Source: Peptococcaceae bacterium
Lineage (GTDB): Bacteria; Bacillota; Desulfotomaculia; Desulfotomaculales; JACDOK01
Direction of reading: 5' to 3'
DNA length: 64,000 bases
NCBI GenBank assembly: GCA_017656185.1
Contig: JACDOK010000007.1
Location: 1-64,000, forward strand
Shown one piece after another: positions 27,968 to 36,645 of the stretch; position 1 is the first letter of the stretch, and each line of letters begins with the position of its first letter. The notes below the pieces were generated by a model. It saw only the letters and a list, made by a program, of their open reading frames with translations. It was not told the DNA's origin and ran no database searches. The position numbers were made by a program, and so were the translations under genes.

Positions 27968-28802
27968 CTCTTTCTACCTCCGCTGCCGTTTCTACACGTT
28001 TAACCTTGCGCTTGGGTGAAAACGCATTAGCTACCAGAAAGATCAGGGTTGAAAGTACTACAATAGCGGCCCCGCTGGGGAGATTAAACAGGTAGGACAG
28101 GGCCAGGCCGGTCCAGCAGGAAAACACGCCAAAAACAGCCGCCAGTATAAACAAGCGTTTTAGGTTATAGGTTAGTTGATAAGCGGCAGCGGCTGGGTTA
28201 AGAATGAGGCTGAAAATCAAAAGACCTCCGATCGGCCGCAGGGATGCCGCTACAGTAAGCCCTGTTAAAAACATTAAACCGTAGAAAATCCAGGAGGCGT
28301 GCAGCCCTACTGACAGCGCAATCTCACGGTTAAAGACAATGGCCTGAACCTCTTTGAAGAACAGTACCATCGTACCTACCACCAGGACGGCTATTACCCC
28401 GAGGATGATCAAATCAAGGTCATTGACGGTAAGGATACTGCCCCACATTAAATTCAAAACCTCGGTTTTCGGTCCCGGTATTAATCCCATAAATAGGAAA
28501 GAAAGGCCGATCATCAGGGAAAAAACGATCCCCAGTGACGTGTCCGGCTTAAATTCTCCTCTATCGGCCAAAGGCCCGATCGCGGCTGCTGCAGCCAGGC
28601 TGAATACGAAAGCTCCGAACAAAGGATCAAAACCGGCAAAGACAGCTATAATGGCTCCGGCAAAAGCAGCATGGGAAATGGACACCCCTATGAAGGATAA
28701 CTGCATACTTACCACTAACACGCCCACTACCGAGCAGGCTATGCCCCCCAAAAACCCCGCCAGCAGCGCGTGCTGCATAAACTCGTAGCCTAGAATTTCC
28801 AC
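27960..28802 (-). CDS. znuB: Zinc/manganese-type ABC transporter permease (ZnuB/TroC)
   Basis: A 280-aa ABC-3 family permease with eight or nine helices. Characteristic stretches are GGIACSVVGVLVV, SISHAAFAGA and SLRPIGGLLIFSLILNPAAAA. The gene order binding protein, ATPase, permease is typical. Its start overlaps the ATPase stop region (28802). Zinc is the commonest substrate, but manganese and iron members cannot be separated by this sequence. Confidence 0.9.
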   Translation of the reverse strand: MEILGYEFMQHALLAGFLGGIACSVVGVLVVSMQLSFIGVSISHAAFAGAIIAVFAGFDPLFGAFVFSLAAAAAIGPLADRGEFKPDTSLGIVFSLMIGLSFLFMGLIPGPKTEVLNLMWGSILTVNDLDLIILGVIAVLVVGTMVLFFKEVQAIVFNREIALSVGLHASWIFYGLMFLTGLTVAASLRPIGGLLIFSLILNPAAAAYQLTYNLKRLFILAAVFGVFSCWTGLALSYLFNLPSGAAIVVLSTLIFLVANAFSPKRKVKRVETAAEVERDA

Positions 28803-29596
28803 TAGTGATGATGACCTCCCCGGCAGCAGAGCGGGCTTTCCCCGTAAACGGCCCGCAGATTGGCATCCGACAGGACCTCACCGGGCGGGCCTACTGCCGT
28901 TACCCGCCCGCGCTTCAGTAAAACCACCCGGTCACAAATATCAAAACTCTCCCGGGGGTCATGGGTTACCATCAGTGTTGTTAAACCGTGTTCCCGGTGA
29001 ATATGTCCAATAAGGTGCAGTATTTCACGCTGCGATCGCCAGTCCAGGAAGGTGGTAGGCTCGTCGAGCAATAATATACGTGGTTCCTGTGCCAGTGCCC
29101 GGGCAATGGCCACCCTCTGCTGCTCACCCCCTGACAGGTGTCCGAGCGGCCGGCCTGCCAGGTGCGATATTCCCACCATCTCCAACAACCGGTCCACCTT
29201 TTCCCAATCCTTTTTACCCGGTCGTCCCCATAAGCCAAAGCGCCCGTACCGGCCCATCATCACGGCTTCCCGTACATGAATCGGTACACGGGGATCTATG
29301 GAACATCCCTGCGGTACATACCCGATCATTTTACGCAAACGCGCCACACGGAGACTGAGGCGAAAGTCGCGCCCACGCGGTCCGGCCTTCATATGGTATC
29401 CTAATACCCTTACCTCACCGTGCATGAGACGTCCCAGACCGTTTATCACCGTAAGGATAGTGGTCTTGCCGGCCCCGTTGGGACCGGCAATCCCGATCAT
29501 TTCGCCTGATTTAATCTCCAGAGAGACGCCCTTTAAAGCCACGTCCTCACGATAAGAAACGGCTACATCCCGCAGGCAAATGGCTACAGCAGACAT
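28802..29596 (-). CDS. znuC: Zinc/manganese-type ABC transporter ATPase (ZnuC)
   Basis: A 264-aa ATPase with Walker A GPNGAGKTT near residue 38, the Q-loop YVPQG, signature LSGGE and Walker B ILLLDEPT. The C-terminus ends in CCRGGHHH, a short Cys/His tail that could bind metal and is not typical of the family. I use the ATG at 29596, 6 nt after GGAGG, rather than the upstream in-frame start. It sits in one operon with the binding protein, permease and methyltransferase. Confidence 0.92.
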   Translation of the reverse strand: MSAVAICLRDVAVSYREDVALKGVSLEIKSGEMIGIAGPNGAGKTTILTVINGLGRLMHGEVRVLGYHMKAGPRGRDFRLSLRVARLRKMIGYVPQGCSIDPRVPIHVREAVMMGRYGRFGLWGRPGKKDWEKVDRLLEMVGISHLAGRPLGHLSGGEQQRVAIARALAQEPRILLLDEPTTFLDWRSQREILHLIGHIHREHGLTTLMVTHDPRESFDICDRVVLLKRGRVTAVGPPGEVLSDANLRAVYGESPLCCRGGHHH

Positions 29597-29688
29597 TGAG
29601 TACCTCCGCACCATTTTTATAGGATTCCTTTGCGCTTATGACCTGGCACCTGTTGACAGAAACAGGTCAACTAATTGGCGTAACAGCA

Positions 29689-30567
29689 CTATCTTCCCAG
29701 AGTCTTCAGGATTAGATCCACATTCTTCGTAAACGCGTCGGCCCAGGTATCGGTACCGGGAAACCCGCCGGGGAAGTTGCTCAGGGTTACCTGCTTGGCT
29801 CCAATCTCCTTGGCAATGCCAATCCCGGCCTCTTTACCGCTCTGCAGGTTGTCGATTACCAAAGTTACGCCTTTCTCGCGTCCCAGGTTAATTAATTCTT
29901 CCATCTCCTTGGGTGACATATCCTCAGCACGACCGAAGGTTCCCACAATATCCAGCCCCGTCCACTTAATAAACCCGGCCTGCATATCGGCCACCAACAC
30001 CTTAACGTTACTCACTCCCGCTTCTTCAAGCCTCCTTTTCTGTTCCTGTCCGATACGCTCCACTTCTTCCTTAAGCTCAGCCGCAGCCGCATTATAAGCC
30101 TCAGCATTTTCCGGGTCAGCCTCAATGAGACTGGCTGTAATTTTGTCGATAGCCGCCATATGCACCGGGGGAGCCATCCAGTTACCTTTGACGTCAAGGA
30201 CCACCTTTTGCAACTCCTTGTTACCTACCGAGTTGATTAGTTCGTCACTAAACTTTTCGCTCTGCCAGTTGTGCAGCATAAACAGCTTGGCGTTGGCCAA
30301 TACCTGCATGTCGCTAGGTTTAGCATCAAAGTGCCCGGGGCAGGATGCGGGGGGTATAATATTGCTCACTTCTACCCTGTCCTCTCCAACGGCCTTGACA
30401 ATATCCGCAATCAATGAGGTTGTGGTAACTACTTTCAGTTTTTGAACCTGAACATCTTCAGGCTCCGTCGCCGTTTGATTGTCGCCGCCGCAACCTGTAA
30501 CCAGCAGGGCCAGCCCCAAAACCAGTATCACTGCTAAAGCTGCCAAAACATTTTTCTTCATCCACAC
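29689..30567 (-). CDS. znuA: Metal ABC transporter substrate-binding lipoprotein (TroA family)
   Basis: A 292-aa lipoprotein with lipobox VTGC. It belongs to the ZnuA/TroA cluster but has no His-rich loop, and its ligand motifs differ from the classical set: SCPGHFDAKPSD and LHNWQS replace the usual PHxYE and HVWLDP segments. This makes the metal uncertain. It is the first gene of the operon, with a GTG start 8 nt after GGAGG. A second, His-rich family member is encoded at 15667-16710. Division of labour by metal or affinity is plausible. Confidence 0.85.
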   Translation of the reverse strand: MWMKKNVLAALAVILVLGLALLVTGCGGDNQTATEPEDVQVQKLKVVTTTSLIADIVKAVGEDRVEVSNIIPPASCPGHFDAKPSDMQVLANAKLFMLHNWQSEKFSDELINSVGNKELQKVVLDVKGNWMAPPVHMAAIDKITASLIEADPENAEAYNAAAAELKEEVERIGQEQKRRLEEAGVSNVKVLVADMQAGFIKWTGLDIVGTFGRAEDMSPKEMEELINLGREKGVTLVIDNLQSGKEAGIGIAKEIGAKQVTLSNFPGGFPGTDTWADAFTKNVDLILKTLGR

Positions 30568-30610
30568 CCGTATCGCCTCCTAAAATAGAAGATTTTGTGA
30601 CCTTTTAAAA

Positions 30611-30657
30611 CAAAAAACCACGAAGGCCCGCTTCGGCAGGCAAAACCTCCGTGGTTT
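30611..30657 (-). terminator. Leader attenuator of the zinc-type operon
   Basis: On the minus strand, AACCACGGAGG and CCTTCGTGGTT (30646-30656 and 30616-30626, one mismatch) close a hairpin followed by six T, upstream of the first gene. Its 3' arm and T run (CTTCGTGGTTTTTTG) nearly repeat the attenuator of the Ni/Co operon. Confidence 0.6.
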
Positions 30658-30745
30658 AAATTACTAATATCAGTCTGTCCGTTCTTCTAACTAACTTATC
30701 TACGGCAAACTCAAACCGGAACGGCTTCAGCCGTTCATTTAGCAT

Positions 30746-30774
30746 AGTATACCGCTTAGTCCAAGTTGTGTAAA
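30746..30774 (-). promoter_or_regulatory. Promoter of the zinc-type operon
   Basis: -35 TTTACA (30769-30774) and -10 TATACT (30746-30751) are 17 bp apart. The transcript would then run through a short perfect hairpin, GAACGGCT-GA-AGCCGTTC (about 30719-30736), and the attenuator. Confidence 0.65.
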
Positions 30775-30874
30775 GAGGGGAAATATGTTTTAGGGTGTGA
30801 TGCTCCAGTGCATTTTGGGACATCTTATTAATGATTGACTTACTGTATCAAAAAAAATTGATTTGGTGATAGCA

Positions 30875-32020
30875 ATGCAGATAGGGAAAAAAGCTTTTAT
30901 TCTTGTATTTGTGCTACTAATGCTAATACCCGTTTGGCAGGCCAAAGCAAAATTGCCTTTCAACTTTTGGCACACCCCCGACGAACACGCGGTAGGCAAG
31001 GGGGTAAAAATAATAGATGCCGCCGGAAACTGCATCAGCCGCACTTCCCGGGTTGTCCACAAAGGGGACGAGATCATTACATGTGAAGGCAATCATTACC
31101 GGGTTATTAAGGTCCGCGGCCAAAAAGCCGTAGCGGAATTCCTGGGTAAGGATGATGCTTACCTGGCCTATTTGGACTATTTTAACGGGCGTGACGTTCC
31201 GGCAGCAGCACAGTCACAGTCGTGGGGGAAACGGCCGGTAGGTATTTACCACACCCATACGGACGAATCTTACCTGCCCAGTGACGGTGAATCATCCATT
31301 CCTGCGCACGGGGGTATTTACGATGTCGGCGATGCGTTTGCGGAAGAACTACGCCGCCAAGGAGTTAATGTTAGGCACTATAAAACCCCCCATGACCCAC
31401 ATGACGCTCTCGCCTACACGCGTTCCCGCCGCACGGCCATAGGTCTGACCAAACATAACCCGGTGGCCCTCTTTGATATCCACCGGGACGGAATCCAGGA
31501 CCCAAATTTCTACCGGGACAATATTGCGGGGGAAGAAGTAGCCCGTTTACGCCTGGTAGTAGGGCGCCAAAACCCCAAGATGAAGACCAACCTTGATTTT
31601 GCCAAGCGCATTATGGCGTATGTAAACCAGCAGCATCCCCGCCTCATCCGGGAGATCTTTATGGCCCACGGCAGCTATAACCAAGACCTGCTATCCACCG
31701 CCCTGCTCATAGAAGCAGGTACCTACACCAATTCAAAGACAGCGGCCGAAAACGGCATCGCCCTTTTCGCGGATGACCTGCCGGTTGTGCTGGGATTGAT
31801 GGCACCAAAGGGAGCCGCGAGTAAGGAAGCCGGACGGTCCGGTTGGATTCTGGTGATATGGATCTTGATATTGACAGCCGTAGGTGCAGGCGCCTTCCTG
31901 ATAATCAACGCGGGTAGCCCGCAGGAAGCATTGGAACAAGTAAAAAAATGGTTTAAAAAGGCTACGGAAATAACCCGGGCATATTTCCAAAGACTTATAA
32001 AGAACAGAACTTCACATTAA
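30875..32020 (+). CDS. spoIIP: Stage II sporulation protein P (SpoIIP)
   Basis: A peptidoglycan amidase/endopeptidase needed for engulfment. It has an N-terminal anchor, a linker region and a SpoIIP domain with the signature VGIYHTHTDESYLPSDG, FDIHRDG and MAHGSYNQDLLSTALLIEAGTYTNS. A C-terminal membrane helix and basic tail follow. Total is about 381 aa. The start is uncertain: TTG 30863, GTG 30866 or ATG 30875 all lie close together with a weak ribosome site. It converges on the DedA gene with a 4-bp overlap. Its presence marks a spore former. Confidence 0.92.
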   Translation: MQIGKKAFILVFVLLMLIPVWQAKAKLPFNFWHTPDEHAVGKGVKIIDAAGNCISRTSRVVHKGDEIITCEGNHYRVIKVRGQKAVAEFLGKDDAYLAYLDYFNGRDVPAAAQSQSWGKRPVGIYHTHTDESYLPSDGESSIPAHGGIYDVGDAFAEELRRQGVNVRHYKTPHDPHDALAYTRSRRTAIGLTKHNPVALFDIHRDGIQDPNFYRDNIAGEEVARLRLVVGRQNPKMKTNLDFAKRIMAYVNQQHPRLIREIFMAHGSYNQDLLSTALLIEAGTYTNSKTAAENGIALFADDLPVVLGLMAPKGAASKEAGRSGWILVIWILILTAVGAGAFLIINAGSPQEALEQVKKWFKKATEITRAYFQRLIKNRTSH

Positions 32021-32745
32021 TATTTAAAAATACAAAACAACAGGGCTAATCCAATACCGCCCAGCAGCAAAATTAATCCATAACTTCTAATCAGGTGCAA
32101 ATTGTTGCGGCCAAAATTTCCCACCCGATCGGCAATAACAGATACTTTCCGCGCCATTACAGTAAACAAAGCGGTTTTTTTCCGCAGTATTACCACGATG
32201 GTAATCAAAAACACCAGTATGGCAGCTGCAACAAGAGAGTAGTCTTCTATTACCTCTACAGTACGCTCGCCTGCAAACATTATCAGCAGGGCTATCAGGA
32301 AAAACCTTGCCCCCCTGCCGATTAAAGATGCAATTAGAAGTACACTCCTTTTAACCTTAAATACCCCGGCAGAAATAGTGAAAAGCTTGTACGGCAAAGG
32401 AGTAAAGCCGGCTATTACTATGGCCCATCCCCCGTACTTGCCATACAGATGCTCGACACGTTCGATCTTCTTCCGAGAAAAAAACTTATCCAAAAGCGGC
32501 CGGCCACAACGCAAGCCGAGAAAATGACCAAAAAGCGCGCCCAGCACCGACCCGGCCGTACAGATAAGGGCGTACCAGAGGGCCAGTTTTGTCGTCAACA
32601 AAGCGAGGGGAATAAGGATCAAATCGGGGAATACCGGCAGAAATGACGCTTCGGCAAAGGCTACAAAAAACAAGCCGAGCGTCCCGTACTCGATAAAAAA
32701 TTCCGGATCTATTAATGTACTCCAAGATGAAAGTGTATTTAACAT
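32017..32745 (-). CDS. DedA-family membrane protein (VTT domain)
   Basis: A 242-aa integral membrane protein of the DedA/VTT (SNARE-associated) family. Family members flip lipids such as undecaprenyl phosphate. The motif GARFFLIALLIMFAGE (residues about 143-158) is the usual G-x-x-x-R-F region, and FGHFLGLRCGRP matches the first re-entrant loop. An extra C-terminal hydrophobic segment is present. Its ribosome site is weak. The 3' ends of this gene and spoIIP overlap by 4 bp in convergent orientation. Confidence 0.87.
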   Translation of the reverse strand: MLNTLSSWSTLIDPEFFIEYGTLGLFFVAFAEASFLPVFPDLILIPLALLTTKLALWYALICTAGSVLGALFGHFLGLRCGRPLLDKFFSRKKIERVEHLYGKYGGWAIVIAGFTPLPYKLFTISAGVFKVKRSVLLIASLIGRGARFFLIALLIMFAGERTVEVIEDYSLVAAAILVFLITIVVILRKKTALFTVMARKVSVIADRVGNFGRNNLHLIRSYGLILLLGGIGLALLFCIFKY

Positions 32746-32877
32746 TTAATCAGCCCTTACCTGGTGTTACCCTGTATGCTACTCTATCATACCATTTTCC
32801 GGCCCTAGATAGAACAGACAAAAAACCAAGAAGCACTCCCTCTGTGAGAAAGTGCCCCGGTAACAATTCATGTGATA

Positions 32878-33072
32878 CTATTCCGGCTTCCCTTCGTTCT
32901 CCTTGTTTCTGTTTACCGGGGTCGATTTTCTTTCCAGAGATGTCCCACTATCCCCAGTATCAGTATCATTAACGACTTCAGTGATATCCCGCTTACAATA
33001 AGGGCAGATCCACGGAATGGCTGAAGCGCTGTATGACTTTTGGCTACAATATGGGCAAGTTTTACTGATCAT
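32878..33072 (-). CDS. Small zinc-ribbon protein
   Basis: A 64-aa protein with CPYC (residues 6-9) and CPYC (23-26), a compact zinc ribbon, then an acidic, Asn-rich disordered tail. The ATG follows AAAGGTG. No partner is obvious. The 354-bp region to the next gene on the right is AT-rich and holds only a short remnant near 33335. Confidence 0.6.
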   Translation of the reverse strand: MISKTCPYCSQKSYSASAIPWICPYCKRDITEVVNDTDTGDSGTSLERKSTPVNRNKENEGKPE

Positions 33073-33334
33073 TGGCTTAACACCTTTTTAAATAAGATTT
33101 TTGGCACCCTAATAACTATTTTAATCTAAAAGTTATAGAATTAAATGGTATAGTTTTGTCTAATAATGTCTTTCTCTCTTTTTATTCCGCTCGTCTTACC
33201 GGTATGCTGAGAACCTATTTCCCTTCTGCGGAATTTTTAATTTTTTCTCTTCTGTTTTGCAGCCGCATTTTCGATACCATTGTTTTCTACTGTCTGATAT
33301 AATACTGGTATATCTTATCTTGGAGGAAGTACCG

Positions 33335-33413
33335 TTGAAACTGGCCCATTTTTGACTTTGACGGCAGCACGAAAGGTAAAGGGTTGTTCTGATTCTTCTA
33401 AGGCTTACATCTT
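33335..33413 (+). pseudogene. Possible remnant of a HAD-type gene start
   Basis: GGAGG precedes a TTG by 8 nt. The frame reads MKLAHF then stops. Shifted by one base, the text continues DFDGS, resembling the IFDFDGT start of HAD hydrolases, and ends within 20 codons. A -10-like TATAAT lies about 40 bp upstream. The evidence is thin. Confidence 0.25.
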
Positions 33414-33426
33414 ACTCTAGTGACAG

Positions 33427-34110
33427 TTGATAAAAAACTTTAAGAAATGGGTGATGATCATCTTTAAATTTAAAGATCCTGTAAGCGGACTAACTCACCT
33501 GTTGGCCGCCCTCTTATCAATCGCCGGGTTGGTATGGCTGGTCTACCTGGCCGCGGCAGATGAAAAACCTTGGCACCTGATCTCTTTTGCCGTCTTCGGC
33601 ACCAGTTTGGTCCTGTTATATACCGCCAGTACCCTTTATCATCTCTTGCCGTTGTCCGACCGCGGCACCACCATCCTGCGCAAAATTGACCACATTATGA
33701 TTTTCGTGTTGATCGCAGGAACATATACTCCCATTTGCCTCATCCCCCTCCGGGGGGGTTGGGGGTGGAGCTTGTTCGCCACCGTGTGGGGGTTGGCTTT
33801 GGGCGGGCTTGTGCTCAAACTCGTCTGGCTGCACGCACCCCGCTGGCTTTCCACTTCATGTTACCTCCTGATGGGATGGTTGGTAGTAATCGCCTTCTTC
33901 CCGCTTATCTCCGCCGTGCCTCCCGGCGGGATTTTATGGCTCGTGGCGGGCGGCTTTTTCTACACCACGGGTGCCGTAATTTATGCTGCAAAAAAGCCGA
34001 ACATCGTACCCGGTATCGTGGGTTTTCATGAAATCTTTCACGTTTTTGTCATAGCGGGCAGCGTCAGCCATTTTTGGCTGATGTACCGCTACATTTTACC
34101 CATCAATTAA
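33427..34110 (+). CDS. Hemolysin III family membrane protein (TrhA/YqfA)
   Basis: A seven-helix membrane protein of about 218-227 aa in the hemolysin III/PAQR superfamily. Landmarks are DPVSGLTHLLAALLS at the start of helix 1, YHLLPLSD, DHIMIFVLIAGTYTPI and the last helix GFHEIFHVFVIAGSVSHFW, which carries the conserved His residues. It is linked to membrane-energy or fluidity homeostasis in E. coli rather than to haemolysis. The start is either the TTG at 33427 or an internal ATG at 33454; neither has a strong ribosome site. Confidence 0.88.
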   Translation: MIKNFKKWVMIIFKFKDPVSGLTHLLAALLSIAGLVWLVYLAAADEKPWHLISFAVFGTSLVLLYTASTLYHLLPLSDRGTTILRKIDHIMIFVLIAGTYTPICLIPLRGGWGWSLFATVWGLALGGLVLKLVWLHAPRWLSTSCYLLMGWLVVIAFFPLISAVPPGGILWLVAGGFFYTTGAVIYAAKKPNIVPGIVGFHEIFHVFVIAGSVSHFWLMYRYILPIN

Positions 34111-34128
34111 ACTTAGGAGGGCGCTTTA

Positions 34129-34506
34129 ATGGCCAAATTCTCTACTAACATACGCATCATATACTTGTACATGGTGTGTTTTACGACCCTGATGATGGTC
34201 CTGTTTGGCGGCGCCAGGCTGGCCAGCGACGTGGTCGACGTTTTCCTGGAGCCCACCTACCGCGCACCGCAGCCTTTGGAAATTGAGAGACGGCTGAAAC
34301 AGATGGCCGACGAGGATATACAGCTAACTAAAGAAGAATTAAAGCAGCAAATTGAGATTGAACACAAGCAGGAACAGGAAAGACAAAAGTACTACAACGT
34401 CAAACAGGTTGTGGAAGACTTTTCCCTGATCCTGATCGGGTTCCCGGTATACTGGTACCACTGGAGGAAGATTAGGGACGAAAAGAAGACGCAGAAGGAA
34501 GAGTAA
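34129..34506 (+). CDS. Hypothetical membrane protein with coiled coil
   Basis: A 125-aa protein with two hydrophobic helices, one at residues 11-31 and one near 98-110. A charged coiled-coil stretch rich in Glu, Lys and Gln (about 55-90) separates them, and the tail is basic. The ATG follows AGGAGGG, 18 bp after the hemolysin III gene, so the two are probably co-transcribed. I do not recognise the family. It may form a complex with its neighbour. Confidence 0.7.
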   Translation: MAKFSTNIRIIYLYMVCFTTLMMVLFGGARLASDVVDVFLEPTYRAPQPLEIERRLKQMADEDIQLTKEELKQQIEIEHKQEQERQKYYNVKQVVEDFSLILIGFPVYWYHWRKIRDEKKTQKEE

Positions 34507-34567
34507 AGTGCAGGGATTGGTAATTAAGGAAATCTTAGCCGTCTTTCGCACACCTTACACCTTACTC

Positions 34568-35575
34568 TCACCTTGCCGCGAAGCCCAGCCTTTTCTTTAG
34601 AAACGGGTAAACCGCGGCTAAGAACAGCACATTAACCGCCAAGTTAATCCCAGCCAGTACACCGACCTTACCCCAGGGCGCCGCCTCGACAAGAACGGCC
34701 CGGTAGGCCTCGAAGGTCCAGAAAGTGGGCACCGGGTACAGCAAAAACTTAAACCCTTCCGGAATGATGTAAGTCAGGACGGGCACGAGCACAAACAGCA
34801 GCGCACCGATCTTGAAATTCGCAATACCGGCAGTCTGGTTGGCACTGACGCTGCCGACAATAAAGCCGAAGATCACGGCCAGCAGGGTTCCGGACAGGGT
34901 AACGACCAAAACTTGCAGCACGTTAAAGTTATCGACCCCCAGCAGCCAGAGGCACCCAAAAACAAGAACGACGGAGGTAAGCAGAGTTATTCCACTTCTC
35001 CCGGCAATAAATTCCGCCCGGCTCAGCGGGGTTACTTCTAACGCCTGCAGGCTGCCCGTTTCCTTTTCCTCAATAAGGTTGAATGCCATCAAGACACCAC
35101 CGATCAGCATACACCCGAGGGCCAGGAAGACCCCTGTCACCTGCGCTGCCGGCATATAGTCCGGGTTTATCTCTTCCACCGCATAATCCTGCCGTTCTCC
35201 CGCCGCGATCCGTTCCAGCACTATCCCCGGCAGTTCCCCGGCATCGCGCGACTCGTTGCCTTCCAAGATAAGAGCATACCGGTTCTCTCCGGTTACCAAC
35301 ACGCCCACAGCGTCATCGAAAGCCAGCACCCGCTCTTCCATAGCAGCACGGTCGGGAACGATCTCGACATCAACGTACTTTTCCAATTGGGCTACGAAAC
35401 CCGGCTGCGCGTCATCCTTCGTCAGCACCAAATTCAAAGACATACCTGTTGCGGTAGGCAGAAACAGGCGCAGCAAAAACGCCATTACCAGCGGGGCTAC
35501 CAGAGCATAAACCAGGATGTTATCCCTGATGCTGTTGGCAAAATCCTTGTGGATGAGATTAATCACTCTGTGCAT
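34568..35575 (-). CDS. ABC-2 type transporter permease (second)
   Basis: A 335-aa permease with an N-terminal helix, a large extracytoplasmic domain (about residues 35-160) and five C-terminal helices, the YhgE/ABC-2 arrangement. It forms the membrane part of an exporter with the preceding permease and ATPase genes, 20 bp apart. The pair of different permeases suggests a heterodimer. The substrate is unknown; antibiotic, lipid or toxic compound export is usual for TetR-linked systems. Confidence 0.87.
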   Translation of the reverse strand: MHRVINLIHKDFANSIRDNILVYALVAPLVMAFLLRLFLPTATGMSLNLVLTKDDAQPGFVAQLEKYVDVEIVPDRAAMEERVLAFDDAVGVLVTGENRYALILEGNESRDAGELPGIVLERIAAGERQDYAVEEINPDYMPAAQVTGVFLALGCMLIGGVLMAFNLIEEKETGSLQALEVTPLSRAEFIAGRSGITLLTSVVLVFGCLWLLGVDNFNVLQVLVVTLSGTLLAVIFGFIVGSVSANQTAGIANFKIGALLFVLVPVLTYIIPEGFKFLLYPVPTFWTFEAYRAVLVEAAPWGKVGVLAGINLAVNVLFLAAVYPFLKKRLGFAAR

Positions 35576-35595
35576 TACACAAACTCTCCTTTCAG

Positions 35596-36645
35596 TCAGA
35601 CAAAGGCCAGCCGGCGGCGGAAGGCCGCCACGGCGACCGGCAAAATCACTACGTTGTAGACCAGCAGCTGCCAGATGGCCTGACGTACAATTTCAGGACT
35701 TCCCGCTGAGAATAAAATTTCCCGCAGCGCAAAAATAAGCGGGTAGGTGGGAAGCCATGTCATCCAGCCCGGGGAAAAACTGGGCCAAAAGTAGCTTATC
35801 GCAGGCAGGCTGAGCAGTGCGATGCCTCCCAGCATTGGAAAAATAAACTCAGTCAAATTGTTAAAGTAATTGGCCAAAAGCGCTCCCAGTAACGAGGCAA
35901 AAGCACTACCCAGAAGAGTTACAACTACCAATTGAAGGAAGTTTATACCCGTACCGATAGTTGATAAAATAAGTGCCAAAGTAAACCCAACAGCCAAAGC
36001 GGCCAGGACTATTGTTTTGGCCAGCAGGTACTCCCAAATACCCCCCGGTGTAACAGCATAAGCCTGTAAAGTCCGGTCTTCCTTTTCCATAAAAATCATG
36101 GCCGCGATAAAGAAAAGGCCCGTCAAAGCCGCCTCGGAAAGCAGCAGCACCGGCAAAAGGGCCAGGTTAAAAGGGGGCTTTGGGGCGGAAACGCTCTCCC
36201 GGAGGGTTATCGTGGTGATCTCGGCTGCCCGTTCCCATCCGAAAAGATCAATAGCCATATCATCCACCGCGGCAGCCAACAGGTTGCGGGCGCGCTGACT
36301 TTCAAAACCCTGAAAAACAAAAATTATCTGGAGGTGTTCAGGACCCGGTTCAATTACCAAACCGATGCTGTTCCGGTCACCAAGCATACGCTTTCTTAAT
36401 TCATCGCGGGATGATACAGGGTGAACTCGCCCTTCTTGGTCCTCCTGCAAAGCCTTTCGTAGTAAAATTTTCTGCGGAGTGGTATCTAGGATGTACGTAC
36501 GGTGATTTAAAGATATATCATCAGGTACGATGAAGTTGGTAAAAACAATATAGAAGGCAGCCAGGATGACTACCACTGTGACGTAGTGGTTCCGGACTGC
36601 CACCCGCCCGTCCTTAACTATCAAATGACCCAACCGGCGCAGCAT
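35596..36645 (-). CDS. ABC-2 type transporter permease (first)
   Basis: A 349-aa permease of the same design as its downstream neighbour: helix 1, an extracytoplasmic domain of about 130 residues, and a five-helix C-terminal block including MEKEDRTLQAYAVTP, the typical cytoplasmic loop. Its start directly overlaps the end of the ATPase gene at 36645. Confidence 0.87.
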   Translation of the reverse strand: MLRRLGHLIVKDGRVAVRNHYVTVVVILAAFYIVFTNFIVPDDISLNHRTYILDTTPQKILLRKALQEDQEGRVHPVSSRDELRKRMLGDRNSIGLVIEPGPEHLQIIFVFQGFESQRARNLLAAAVDDMAIDLFGWERAAEITTITLRESVSAPKPPFNLALLPVLLLSEAALTGLFFIAAMIFMEKEDRTLQAYAVTPGGIWEYLLAKTIVLAALAVGFTLALILSTIGTGINFLQLVVVTLLGSAFASLLGALLANYFNNLTEFIFPMLGGIALLSLPAISYFWPSFSPGWMTWLPTYPLIFALREILFSAGSPEIVRQAIWQLLVYNVVILPVAVAAFRRRLAFV

